From positions 1 through 5,106 of the forward strand of contig WJJR01000133.1 of the NCBI GenBank assembly GCA_014729565.1: a DNA stretch of 5,106 bases, written 5' to 3'. Both the position numbers and the translations under genes were made by a program. Positions 5,071-5,106 of this stretch are shown here, piece after piece. Each line of letters begins with the position of its first letter. The stretch's first letter is position 1. The DNA is from Candidatus Zixiibacteriota bacterium (GTDB taxonomy: Bacteria; Zixibacteria; MSB-5A5; WJJR01). Under the pieces are notes generated by a model that was not told the origin of the DNA, did not search any database, and was given only the letters and a program-made list of their open reading frames with translations.

Positions 5071-5074
5071 TAAA
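5056..5074. promoter_or_regulatory. Perfect 19-bp AT-rich dyad, candidate operator
   Basis: TTTATTG (5056-5062) and CAATAAA (5068-5074) are exact inverted repeats around AATAA. The dyad overlaps the candidate -35 and spacer of the promoter for the operon encoding the HTH regulator. Size and symmetry suit a dimeric Cro/CI-type protein, so autoregulation is plausible (inference). Confidence 0.45.
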
Positions 5075-5106
5075 TCCTTGTCGCTTTCCAACAATCCCAG
5101 CCAACC

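Overview
This window looks like ordinary chromosomal sequence from a Gram-negative-type bacterium of moderate GC content. The CDSs have standard Shine-Dalgarno (SD) sites, two products carry classic Sec-type signal peptides, and the gene set has a housekeeping or accessory character. The mix of genes and the many short GC-rich intergenic palindromes resemble uncultivated environmental lineages such as the FCB group (for example Zixibacteria). That placement is only an impression and cannot be proved from this sequence.

The main finding is at 303-1076 on the minus strand. A simple ORF caller would split this gene into two pieces around an in-frame TGA. The pieces are in the same frame and together make one secreted peroxiredoxin-like (AhpC/TSA, thioredoxin-fold) protein. 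The TGA (708-710) falls exactly where this family has the first Cys of its WCPYC active site, giving WYRGGW-U-PYCN. Fourteen nucleotides after the TGA begins a perfect 6-bp hairpin with a UGGUA loop (678-694), which fits the bacterial SECIS rules. I therefore read the gene as a selenoprotein with Sec123. No selenocysteine machinery genes lie in the window.

Layout. 1-302: no gene, three GC-rich hairpins. 303-1076 (-): peroxiredoxin-like selenoprotein. 1155-1186: strong rho-independent terminator (-) ending the next gene upstream. 1213-1635 (-): small secreted protein of unknown function. 1636-1882: divergent intergenic region with a candidate promoter. 1883-2413 (+): DinB-superfamily protein, followed 18 nt later by 2432-3733 (+): threonine ammonia-lyase with a C-terminal ACT domain; the two are probably co-transcribed. 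3734-4131: gene-free region between convergent units, full of dyads, including a 170-bp block bounded by 13-bp inverted repeats. 4132-4365 (-) and 4375-5001 (-): a Cro/CI-type HTH regulator and a DUF2975 four-helix membrane protein in a tight two-gene operon (membrane-protein gene first), with a promoter and a perfect AT-rich dyad upstream.

The genes do not form one obvious pathway. The selenoprotein and the small Cys-containing secreted protein are neighbours on one strand but have a terminator between them. The DinB/threonine-deaminase pair and the DUF2975/HTH pair are separate transcription units.
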